Shown piece by piece: positions 1 through 12,000 of a stretch of 64,000 bases of DNA (its first letter is position 1; every line of letters begins with the position of its first letter). Source of the stretch: Heliocidaris erythrogramma (lineage: Eukaryota; Echinodermata; Echinoidea; Camarodonta; Echinometridae); the NCBI GenBank assembly GCA_025617745.1, contig CM046858.1, positions 39,477,850-39,541,849 of the forward strand. The letters run 5' to 3'. The notes beneath the pieces were generated by a model that saw nothing but the letters and a program-made list of their open reading frames with translations, searched no databases and was not told the origin of the DNA. A program made the position numbers and the translations under genes.

Positions 1-47
1 TGACCACATTGCATTTGATGGCAGGAATTAAAAAAAAAGAATAAGCT
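1..47 (-). repeat. Left stub of an interrupted repeat (relative at 28.1-28.36 kb)
   Basis: These bases resemble 28139-28182 and the match resumes at about 592-775. The 48-590 element has therefore inserted into an older repeat whose uninterrupted relative lies near 28.2 kb. Orientation is nominal. Confidence 0.6.
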
Positions 48-590
48 TTAAAGGGATGGTCCACCCTGATTACAAGTTGGCTTTAAAAGAAGTAGAAAAA
101 TTAAAGAAGCAGATCAGTGAAGGTTTGAGCAAAATCCGATAAAAAAAAGAAAGTTATGAATTTTTGAAGTTGTAATCAATCAGACACAAATTGGCAACTC
201 TGTGACGTATCTTGCAAGCTCCTTTCCCATTTGCTCAGTACAGAAAATTTCATAAATTTTCATTTTCTTGGTTTATGGTGAAGGAATAGATTTGTTTCAT
301 ACAGTTTTTTTGTAAAAGCATATGAGCAATGAATATATCTTAAGGTGCATGTACGATTGAATATTTCCTTTAGAGAAAATGGAAATTAATGATTTTTTTT
401 TTGGTAAAAGGGAGAGGAGCTCGCAAGATACGTTATGGAGTTGCCAAATTGTGTCTTATTGATTACCACTTGAAAAATTCTTTCTTATTTCTCATCGGAT
501 TTTGCTCAAACCTTCACTGATCTGTTTCTTTTATTTTTCTGCTTCTTTTAAAACCAACTTGTAATCAGAGTGGACTATCCCTTTAAAATC
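48..590. mobile_element. TTAA-flanked inverted-repeat MITE (family B)
   Basis: The ends are long inverted repeats: AAAGGGATGGTCCACCCTG on the left and its near complement ending in CTATCCCTTTAA on the right. The internal arms are also complementary over about 150 bp (for example the segments around 110-200 and 425-540). The ends abut TTAA, which is the target of Kolobok/piggyBac-type transposons (inferred class). No coding capacity. A relative lies at 11328-12058. Confidence 0.75.
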
Positions 591-775
591 CTTTAATTGG
601 CATCACATTGAGAGGTTCAAAATCATTTTTTGTCTAAATTGGTAACCATGTTGTATGTTGATTTCAAAGACATTACATTTTTATTAGAACCATGTTGTGT
701 TAAAAGAAAAAATGTCATCAATTTAGCCCTTAAATAATTCCTGTCATGGTAACCCTGCATAACTCAAAGTCACAT
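591..775. repeat. Right part of interrupted repeat
   Basis: Matches 28180-28362, including the stretches around AACCATGTTG and the TTAGCC(A/C)TTAAATAATTC word. It continues the copy begun at bases 1-47. Confidence 0.55.
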
Positions 776-1041
776 TTATTAGTCAAACTTTCCTTATATC
801 AATTCAATTTTTTGGACACTACCACCCAAAACATACACATTACCTTTTCTGAGTTGAATTTTGCTTAATTAGAACTTTTTTTGTGGTTCCAACAGATTTG
901 ACTTCCAATTGTATGCAAAGTTAAATGTATCTATAATATCTATAATTCAATACAACTTTTTTTTCAATTCCTAGCCAGTTTCGATTTCATCCTTTTTTTA
1001 TCAAATATTTGTGCTATACCTTTTCAACCTTGAATATAAAG

Positions 1042-1856
1042 TTGGGTTCTGGTCATGAGATTGAATTGTAAAAGAAACTGTCTCAAAGCAATTGGGAAAG
1101 GTTGATTATATAGCACATAAGAATTGGTGTATGCTGTAAGGTTGTGGAATCACCAAAATGATAAAAAATCGACCCAATCCTTCTGAGAGTCACATGCACT
1201 GCACACAGAAATGTGTATAATACACTGTAGGACTACACACAAATATTCAGCCCGATCATTTCAGCTGTTTTTTGTCATATTTTGAATATGAGGGCATTTG
1301 AAGAGCAATCCTTTTCAGGGGCCCGTATTACTATGATAATCTTCCAAACTATCACAGAAGAATGAGGAAGCTCACAAATTATTTTTTACCTTTCCCAGAA
1401 CTCAAGCTTCCCTTTATAATCTTCCAAACTAACATCAAAAGAATGAGAAAGCTCACAAATTATTTTTTATCTTTCCTATAACTGAACCTTCCCTTTAATA
1501 GAGGGAAGCTTGAGTTCTGGGAAAGGAAAAAAATAATTTGTGAGCTTCCTCATTCTTAGTTTGGAAGATTATCATTAGATAGTACATGTATGTCCCCTGC
1601 AAAGGATTGCTCTTCAAATGCGCTCACATTTAAAATATGACAAGAAACAGCTGAAATGTTCGGGCCTAACATTTGTGTATAGTCCCTCATACATATTTCT
1701 TTGTGCATCAGGAGTGAGTCAATTTCTTAACATTTTGTTGATTCCAAAGCATTACAGCATACATCTATTCTTATGTGCTATAGTAAACCTTTTCCAATCA
1801 CTGTGAGACGGTTTATTTCACTATTCAATATCATGACCAGAACTCAACTTTACAAC
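1042..1856. mobile_element. Head-to-head pair of ~450-bp MITEs (family A)
   Basis: A minus-orientation copy (about 1042-1499) meets a plus-orientation copy (about 1500-1856). The family ends read GTTGAGTTCTGG. Inside is a recognisable core (CAGCTGAAATGTTCGG, ATTGCTCTTCAAATGC). The minus copy carries an internal tandem duplication of about 82 bp (about 1334-1414 and 1415-1496). Other copies lie at 12117, 17380, 23212, 56022 and 56529. Short open frames in this family are not genes. Confidence 0.8.
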
Positions 1857-1920
1857 ATTGTACATGTATGTGTAATAATTATTTTTGTCTTTAAAATGAT
1901 AATAACATTGTCATGATGGT

Positions 1921-1972
1921 AAGAGAGAGATAGAGATAGATAGAGAGAGAGAGAGAGACAGAGAGAATGAGG
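1921..1972. repeat. GA-rich microsatellite
   Basis: Imperfect AGAG/AGAT tract. Confidence 0.85.
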
Positions 1973-2117
1973 TTGGGGAGGGACTGAAATAATTAATGTA
2001 GGCCAATTTCAATTCCTTTTTTCTCAAAATGAGGAAATTGAGGATATATTTGATTGTTATTTTTCTGTGTTTGTAGCTCTACAGTATGCTATGGGGTCAA
2101 TGCCACCACAGGCTTTC

Positions 2118-2639
2118 TTAACCCATAGACTACTGAGTTCTTCAACTCTTATAGGCTTAATAAAGGAGCCACCAGGGGTGGTATTCAAATCAAAACGCGC
2201 ATTAAGTAAGTAAATTACTAAGCATTTAACTCGTCTAAGTAAAATGGCTTAACTCGTATTCAGATCACTTTAATGTATTTTTCTTTAGCAATCCGACTTC
2301 AAGGCAAAATACTTACTGATATCCATTGTGACGTCACATATCCTGTTCAAAATCATGCGCAATAAATGCGTCATAGTAGATGCGCGCTTACAAGGTTTGC
2401 TTGTGCGCAGCTTATACTGCTCCGCGTAGATGTATGAAAGCCATGTGCCTGCCAATCAAGTAATTGGCTTAAGTCTGCTAGGGAGCTGTCTTAGGGTAAA
2501 ATACTTAGCCAAAAGTTTCAATTGAATACCAAAATTGCTTAAGTATTTTATCTCAGCCGAAATCTAAGTAAACTACTCAAATTTCATTCTTAAGTATCAA
2601 ATTGAATACGGGCCCTGGTTCCCGTAGTCTATGGGTTAT
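2118..2639. mobile_element. Nested pair of inverted-repeat elements
   Basis: An inner element (about 2171-2617) has ends CCAGGG..GTATTCAA and the complement TTGAATACGGGCCCTGG. It lies inside a sequence whose outer borders are AACCCATAGACTAC (about 2118) and GTAGTCTATGGGTT (about 2624). The uninterrupted outer sequence is preserved at 16829-16902, which gives an empty-site comparison. Confidence 0.65.
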
Positions 2640-2903
2640 GTGCATTACAGAGGCCCAAATGGAATTTTAATTTCACTGTATGTGTATTGATGATTTTTGT
2701 TACCTGATTAAGATATCTTTTCAGATTCCCTTTTTAATAGTTCATGTAACAAAATAATTAAAATGATATCGATTCACAAAAATAGACAGGAAAGAGAAAA
2801 TGGGAATCAATTTCATGTGGCCTTAGAAATTTGTAAATTATGTTGTGACTTTTGGTAATTAAGTGTGTTAATGAGACTGACTCTTTCTTTTATATTTACA
2901 TAG

Positions 2904-3098
2904 AACTACCCATTACAATATGCTTCGCAACTTAGTGATTGAAGACGTACCCACATACGAACCAGTTGTTCCTGCCACAGAGCCTAGTATAGCGAGAAAT
3001 CCATTGGAGCTTGATTTAGATTACCTTATTCAACCAGAGAGGAAACAGAGCTATGATTTTAGGTTCACAACGGTCTCGGACTACTACCATGCATACAG
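2904..3098 (+). CDS. FAAH-like exon 1 (first visible)
   Basis: Acceptor ...TTTACATAG, donor CAG|GTAAAA. Encodes the N-terminal segment with [11 protein letters not shown] and ends in DYYHAYR. The first base completes a codon from an unseen upstream exon; an in-frame ATG lies at 2920 but is probably not the start, because plant FAAHs have more sequence before this point. Ends in phase 2. Confidence 0.88.
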
Positions 3099-6000
3099 GT
3101 AAAACTCCATATGAATCTGCAAATAAATTTGTTAATTTGCCCCGGCCAAGCGCTAATTGCCCTTACATAAATGATTATCAGCGCAGTTGTGATCTGATAG
3201 GGGCACTTTTTTTGTAATGGTTTGCTGCTTCACCATAGACTTAGATTCATCCATTAGTCCATATCGATTCCTCTCTATGTTTGCTTCAGTATTTCACAAG
3301 TCTTCCTGAAACATAATGTAAAGTTCAGAAGTTTTGGAGCAATTTTTTGTAGATTACCCCCAAAAATGGTAAAATCTTTTATGTGAGCACCATACATGTA
3401 GAAATAGCAATCCACACAAAATGCACCCTGGGGAGCGTTTCATCAAGCGTTTTGTCAGTGCTTTTTACCGACAACTGTTATAAGCTACTGAAATCCTTGC
3501 ATCTGATTGGCTGAGAGCAAAATTGGCGGTAAAAATCACTGACAAAACACTTGATGAAACGCTCCCCTGTTCAGATCTCAATATGCAACCTGCTGGCTCA
3601 AGATCACCAATAACTGAGCAAAATAATCAAACAGAATGAATTATTTTGAGACAATCAGGAGTACAGTAGGTCTAGCGGTAACGCCGACGTTCAGCTCTCT
3701 GCATTCGCCTGCAAACTGACTCTGATCGGACCCAGGTCTGAATCCCAGTCACGTCTTTCTGATGGTGATGCTAAGGGTCGATCCCAGACGTGATCCCAGA
3801 CGTAAATAGTCAATCATATTTGATTGATGCATGTCTGTAAACACCTAATTAACAAAAACATGTTTGTTTTATTTTGGTTACCATTTTACTATATGTAGTG
3901 CATGGTGTCAAAGTTTGCGAATGTGCTTGAAGGCAGTTTGTACATGCAAGGGGCAATAGAAAAAGAATTCTACATCATTTACATGCATATAATTATCTTA
4001 TCATCTATGTCTGTAAACATATTTATTTCTGTGAAAGTATGTTTGTGTCACTGTCTGTAGTTTAATATTTCAATATACATGCCTGTATCATAGAGGAGTA
4101 GACAAGGATAATATACTTTATGACTCTAGTCAAGAGCTTAAAGGTTCATACTGTGGCCCAGTTCGCTTTCTTTTAGGCAAGGCATATAAACTACATACAG
4201 TCTGAGTCATTACACTGGCTCTTTACCAACGTGTGCATTTCATGTAGTAAATGGATATATCGGTATCTAATAACGATATATATCGGTATCTGATAGAAAT
4301 ATCATTTAGTGCTATTACTGGAAGAGGACTAAAGCCCGTTGTTGCTATTAGATTTCTTGATTATGAAAATCGTAGACCTGCCCGTTACATAAAACTTACC
4401 ATTAATGGTAACTCTGCTATCAATGGTAACTACCATGGTAACATAACACAAAGCCAATCAAAATCAAGGTTTCCATGGGAGTTACCATTGATGACAAAGT
4501 TACCGTTAATGGTAAGTTTTATGCAACGTGGCCCAGGGCCCCGTTGCATAAAACTTGATATCAGTAACAGCTGCTACAGATCTATGATAAATTTGCTGTA
4601 AGTCATTCAAATTAAATGATTTCAGAAGCTTATAACAATTATTGTAACTTGTTATTGATACCAAGTTTTATGAAACAGGACCCAGATTGAAGTTTTCCTT
4701 ACCTGCATTCGCATTACATTGTTTTAAAATCAACTTTCATTTTGATCTATATATAGGTATAGGCCTTCTACACCATTCATCAACTGGTATGCTAATGATT
4801 GATTAATAGCCTGATGGTCATTCATATTATTTTTTATCAGACCACGTAAATTGTCCTCATCGCTTGGGACTTTGAAATGTTTGCACAGAAGTATAAAGTG
4901 GCCGTTGGTTTGATATCAAATTGTAAATGTATTTGTCTTCCCCTTTCTATGTTATCAAAAGTGCTCTTCGAACTTTCAAGGCTGTATAAACCCATTGTTT
5001 AAAATCACAAGACTTTGTTTGTGCTATCTCATTGATTATTATAACATATGTTTTCATTTAAGTATTCTGTTACTTCCTGATAGGTGTGATTTCTTTCTTT
5101 CAATTTTATGAACTTTCACTGTTTTTAATCTACCTGTAAATACTGTAAAACCATTAGCCTTTGGAATTAAGTATTATTTTATAGATCATTAAACTAAATT
5201 GAAATTCATGTAAATATTAGGAGTCATTTGAATTGATTGGATTTGAAGTGTAGGCTACATGTATATTTCCATAAACATTTGTGAAACAGGTTGATCATCC
5301 ATGAGTATAAGAGATTTAGCAGATCTCATATACATGTATGCTGTAACTCCGGAAATGAAAGATAAGAATGGAATATTCTGTTTCTACTTTTATACACATG
5401 TACATTGCAACTTTTATGTACATGTAATATGATATTAAGAGTATTTTCAAGTACAATGCAATGTCAGGTGAAATCAAATGGTTACAATATACATGTAGCA
5501 ACAAAATCATTTTGAGCACTGTTTCCTGTTTTGTACCAGACCTGTAATCTGACTTGTTAAGAATTTAACAACTTTAACAACGTATCAAGTGAAATTTGAA
5601 TACACCAACCTTTTTTTTTTTTTTTTCATAGGTCAGGTAAGGTAACACCAGAAGATGTAGCAGAGTGTGTTATGGAAGACTTGGAGAAGACGGAACAAAT
5701 GAAACCAAGGATGAGAATGGTTGTAGAGTACGATGTGGAGGAGGTTTATAAGGTTCGTAACTCTATATCTAGTAAACACTTTCCTTTCAATTTCAAATCC
5801 ATGAAAAACTTTTATAATTAGTATTTTTATTATTTGCTTTTTTTGGTTGCATTGTAAATACACTGATTTTAGTTATAGTCCAATGATGCTTATGTCTATC
5901 CTGCCCTTTTGTAATTTGTACATGTATTTTTTACGTACAGGACATGCACCTCTCTTGTTTGTGGAGATGAATAAGTGTTTCCATTTGGTTGCGTGCCAGT

Positions 6001-9000
6001 TGAGTAGAACGCTCTCATTGAAGGGAAGGTCCACCCTGATTGATATTAAGTTGATTTTAAAAGCAGCAGGGCAATTCCATGGTAACTCACGTTACAAATA
6101 ATGGGTACATCTTAAGCCTGAGTCATATCGAATATTTCATAATCCGGGATTCGACGGCTTTGATTCGGTCGAATACCGGTGCATCGATAAATGATGGGCG
6201 GTGAAAACAGAGTTGCACACAGTTGCACGCAGTTGCATGCACCATGCACCGGTGACCGGTCCGCTGGCATCGCGGGCATATGTATGGGGCTGTCGCTGCT
6301 CGACATTAACGATAGCCCGCTAGCCAATGGCTTGTAAAAATCACGACGGACTAGCCAAAATCTTCCGTATGGCTAGCCCAAATATCACTCTAGTGTCGCA
6401 CGAAGCGATGCTCATTGTCGACACATCCGACAATGATTCAAATTCAAAGAATTAATAATCTTACTTTGTCTTTGGAGAGCTGAATGGAACACATTTGTTC
6501 GATGCAAAAAAACAAACAATACGAAACAATATAAACTTTTCGTCGCTCATATGACTTCATTCAGCTTCAGATCATTTCCAAGAAGTAATTGCCAATTTGA
6601 TGAGAGTGTGATATAGTTATTGCGAATTAAGTAGGAACACTCGTACTCATGCCCGTATTTATCATGTTCAAATATACAATGGTCAAATTGACAATGCAGA
6701 GAGAGTGCAAGAATATTATCGTAAACTTCAGTTCGTAACGACAAAACGATTTTTCCATAGAGAAAGCACAGGTAAAGCGCGACGTCCTCCACGAGCGAAT
6801 TAGCGAAAGTTAGCCAACAGTTTGAAGTTGCCTTCACGTTCTCTGCTAGTATATATGCTGTACGTTACGGAGTTTCTTTTTTAATTTGCTTTTTTCATGG
6901 TGGCTACGGTAGTCAAAAATCTGGCGGACTACAAATCGATGAACCGGTTTTGCCAAAACGAAATCGGGATTCGATGTCTTCGATTGAACACCGGCTAACC
7001 AATCGATTCGACTCAGGCTTAGTACATCTGCCCTTATCTTTGTAATTGTTATGATCTACAAGTTACTTTATAAATCCAACATGGGTAGGGTAGACATAGA
7101 CCAACTAATCAAATAAAAAAAAGAAAAACAAAGGACAAACATATTGAGATTCTTGAATCGTTTAATTTTGGTAACTCGCGTTACAAAAAAAGGACATGGT
7201 CAATTTTCTTAGGTACTCTTGATTTTTTAAGTACAGGCACTGTTTATTCTAGTTTGCTTTCCAAATGTCTTTTCTTTTTGTGTGTACCAAATCCAACAAC
7301 TACTGCCCAAATAAAATAATAGGCCTCTTTTGCTAAGTACTGGAATTTCATGCATTCATCTTTGTGAAGTGTTTCTAGTCAATATATATCAACAATGTAA
7401 ACATGCATAAGAACATGGGTAAATGAAAATATAAAATGGTGGGATATCCTTTGAAAGCAAAGGGCTGTGGGCAGGGTCCCATACATGTATCTTATTCTGA
7501 TTTTTAAGATATTGTCAATCTTAACATTATTATTATTATTATTTTATGTTTATTGTTTCTCAGATGGCAAAGGAATCAACAATACGAATCAATAATAAGA
7601 AACCGCTTTCAGTATTTGACGGGGTACCTGTCGTCATCAAGGAGGAAATAGCTGTTGTGAGTCATATTTAAAATCAATTTGAGTGATAAATGTTTTTCAT
7701 TACAGCCAGTCTTGTCGAGTAGTTTCCGATTTACATGTAGATTGTTTCATTTGATCATGTAAGACAGTTGTGGACAAATATTTATGGTGAACAAGCCTTA
7801 AAGGGACAGTAAACTGAAGCCCTTAAATAGCACCATCTTTCAACAGGATTTGATAAGTGTCTGTGCCTCTAATTTTCCCATCATGCCCCATTCTATTTTG
7901 TAAAAACAATAGTTTTTAGATATAAAATTTGCCTTTGATCCGCACTAGCTGTTTGTCAGAATTCAAAATGAAATACAATTAATTTTCAAATTACATGTAT
8001 AGTCTTATATTAGCAATCACTGTAAGATGGCGCTATTCAAGCTTTATCAGTTTAATGCCACTTTAAAGGTGTAAAGGTGTAAAGGTGTATTATAACAACA
8101 AAAAAAATTAAGAAAGAGATTCCTCCCCCCTCAGGAGCCTACCGGAGGGAGTGATGGTGTAAACAATGTGACCAACTAGAAATAATATCAGTCACTGAGT
8201 CAGACTTTTTCAAAAGTCTGAATTTGATAAACATTAACTTCATTTATTAGTTCCTGTACTATTTTCATATTACAAAAAAATTGGTATCTGAATACCATAC
8301 CAGCCTTGTGGACTCCTATCGAGTATATGGGTGCATTTCATCAAGTGTTTTGTCGGTGATTTTTACCAACAGATTTGCTCTCAGCCAATCAGATGCAAGG
8401 ATTTCAGTAGCTTATAACAGTTATTGCAACTTGCCATAGATAAACAAGTTTTATGAAACAGGGCACTGATCCATCTCCAGGAACTGTTTGTGTGATGTGA
8501 CCTAATGCACAGTCTCTGATTTATTTGATGAATTATACCAGAAACCTTACCATCTTCGGAGTGGAACCTCATTCCTAGGTCGTGACCCTGTTAGCGAGGA
8601 TTCAACCATAGCGGCGAAGCTTCGCGCAGGAGGTGCAGTCATCATAGGGATATCCAACATGCATGAAGTTGGTCTGGGGGTCACTGGTATGAACGTCAGT
8701 GCGTAAGTCAATGACCCGTATTCCAAACTCTGGTTTAACTTAACCCCTACCATGGCATGGGCGGCAAATCCCGCATAAATGTTGGAGTGTTGAACATTTT
8801 GTTTAGGCTCAGAATGGCTTGAAATTTCTTCCTCATACAGAAACTTGTGCCTAATGTTTATTCCTATGCAATATATCTTTGCCCAGTTTGATCAAGAAAA
8901 ACTCATTAAAAGTTAATATTCAACTGTTGAAAGTTCATTTTTGACGATTACTCAAAAATCTGATGGTATGGAAAGGGTTAAACACCAGTCTTAGTGTGGG

Positions 9001-12000
9001 TTAATTAAACCCAGTCTAAACCTGCCCTTTAAACCAGAGTTTAAGATAATCACATTCTGAACTCCGGTTTAACTTAAAAGTCCAGTGCAGCCTAGACGTG
9101 TGGTTTAACTTTGTACTGAAATGTACAATAGACTGCAGCTCGGGGTAGTTTAAGTCAGGTTTAACGTAGACTGGAGTTAAAGTTAAACTGGAGTTCAGAA
9201 TATGGGCCAATATGTTTACATACATTTTCAATTTGATTCAGTTCATTTCAGTATGTTGATGTGATATCCATATAACAATGGAAAATGATACGTACATATA
9301 GTTTGTATAATCAATCAATCAATTAATCAATCAAAAAATATTACAGATACCAAAATCAGATTGAAGTAGTAAAATGTACCACTGCATGTGAATAAAATGA
9401 GAATCGTTTAATATATTACACTTCAGCATAAATAAAGAGGAGGATATTGCACACATGTTCCATTAAGTTTCATTTACATTATTTATAAGAGAAGAAGGCT
9501 TAATTTCAAACTAAGGGGGGGGGGGGGGGGGGAAAGAGGATACTTTTGACTGATAGGGTAGGGTTTTTTGCTTGACCAGTTTTATATCTTTTATATGAGT
9601 CTTTTCAACACAATTTTTTTTGGTGTTTGTGTTATGTAGACTTTTAAAGCACAAGTTATTGTCATTTGTATAATATTTGTACATGTAACTGACAGAGTTG
9701 GAGTTGCTGCATTGTGACCTTTCATGAGGATTTACTTGTAAACTTTTATTTGGTTGAGCTTTGAAGGTAGAGGTTTTTATTTGTCTCTTTTTTTCAGGAG
9801 TGGTACTGCACGCAATCCTTACAACCCCCAACATTACCCAGGAGGCAGTTCGTCTGGTTCAGGGGCTTGTGTAGCAGCAGGTAGGTGCAGTATCCTTCCT
9901 AGAACTGTGTTACACCCACATGGTGAGGAAGGGGGGGGGGGGGGGGGAGGGAGGTTGAAGGGGATGTATAGTGAGATCTTTATGTTTGTTTTTTCCATTC
10001 CAGAATAGACTTGTACCAAATGAGGGCTGTAAAATTTCAAAAATACTTTTCAATCTATCTGATAGAGTTATGAAAGTGAATATGTGGTTGCTATTTTTTG
10101 CCTTTTTCTTTATATTAAACACACATTCTCTTTCAAAACTCTATCCAGTAGACTGAAAAGTATTTTTAGAAATTTAACAGCTTGGTTGATGGATATGTAT
10201 GATGAGGTCTTTATGTTTGTTTTTTCCAGAACAGGCTTGTAACAATTTAGGGCTGTAAAATTTCTAAAAAAATTTTTCAATCTATTGGATAGAGTTCTGA
10301 AAGTGAATGTGTGGTTGCTAATTTCTTTTTTTCTGTATAACACACATTCACATTCTCTTTCAGAACTCTATCCAGCAGATTAGAATGTGCTTTTAGAATG
10401 CCTAAACCTGTATTCAATGTGAACCGGACGATACTGCTCCAGTCTATTCTGCAACACGGTTGATTACTGTAGGGGATCTGCTTTAATATTTCATTAATTT
10501 TTTTAAAGCCAGTATCCGTAATATTTCACTGCCATGAAAACTATGTTTATGCTGTGAATTTAACCTTTCCCTGCAGGTCTCTGTCCCATCGCCATAGGAA
10601 CAGACGGAGGTGGTTCAGTGCGCATCCCTTCTGCATTGTGTGGCATCGTGGGATTGAAACCGACCCATGGGCGTTGGTCACGGCATGGTACCATGCCTCT
10701 GTGTCGTACAGTGTCTGTAGCAGGCCCTATGACGACATGTGTACAAGATACAGCCATGCTCCTAGGTAATAAGCTGTCCCCGGGACATCACATGAAGGCT
10801 CTAGCCAGGGGCATTGATTGGGGGGGGGGGGGCAGAGAATGTAAAAATCCCTCAAAGTTTCTGTCAGCCGATATGTAATAGTTGACAGCAGAATATTTTT
10901 TTGTCTTGAAATTTTGTAAGAAAATATTGGCAAACATTTCATCAAATGTTGTCCAACTTTTTTTTTCCAAATTCAAAATGTTTTAGTGATGCATTTGTCC
11001 ATGTACAGGAAAGCTGCATCTTTTGCATTTTACAGAATGCATTGAAAATGCATCGAAAAAAATTAACTTCCTCTGCAAAAGCTTGTAAATCACCCTTTTA
11101 TCTGTTACTATGACACAAAGTGATGAAATAGTTTCAACTGTTCTTATGAGATCGCTACCAGAAATTATGGCCTTGTTGTGAAGATGAAATGTGCACGATT
11201 ATGTGCAAATATTTCACTCATAATGTTATGTGTACTCTGACATTGAAGTACACGTATATATGCTGATCAAAGCATTTAAGAAAGAGAGCTGTCAGTCAAG
11301 CTAAGAGTTCTTCATAGAGCTTGATAGGTCTTAAATGGAAATTCAACCCTGGTATTAAGTTGCTTTGAATAACAGAAGAAAAATGAGAGGAACAGATTTG
11401 TGAAAGTTGGAGCAAATTCCCATAATAAATAAGATTATTATTAATTTTGAAGTTGTAATCAATCAAAGTTAACACAAATTGGCAACTCTGAGACATATCT
11501 TGTGAGCTCCTCTCCCATTTGCTTTATAGTACAGAAAATTTCATGAATTTCCATATTATGTATCGAAACAAGCTGCTGAAAACTGCTTATCCAATAATAG
11601 CGAGCCAATGGAGTAAAATGGAGTCAAAAGGGGCCTGAGCTTTCGATCCTAGCAGAATCTTCGTCAGAGGTAAAAAAAGTCTTTTTGCCTCTGACGAAGA
11701 TTCTGCTAGGATCGAAAGCTCAAGCCCCTTTTGACTCCGAATTTCCATTTTCTTAGTTTATGATGAAGGAATATATTTGTTTCATACTGGTGTTTTGTAA
11801 AAACATATGAATGAGCAACAATTGCGCCTAAGGTGCTAACGCCAATACTTTCTTGAGAGAAAATGGAAATCAAATGATTTTTTTTATACAGGGCAAATTG
11901 GAGAGGAGCTCGCAAGATACGTCACGGAGTTGCCAATTTGTGTTTGATTGATTACAACTTCAAAAATTCATAACTTCCTTATTTCTTATCGTATTTTGCT

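Noticed and set aside
1618-1806. 62-codon frame and its relatives at 17353, 23157, 23333 and 56678
   Set aside because: All fall in family A MITE copies, in both orientations.
2920-3102. ATG at 2920 as the FAAH start
   Set aside because: An acceptor at 2903 with a phase-2 entry and homology to internal plant FAAH sequence indicate an upstream exon; the ATG is internal.
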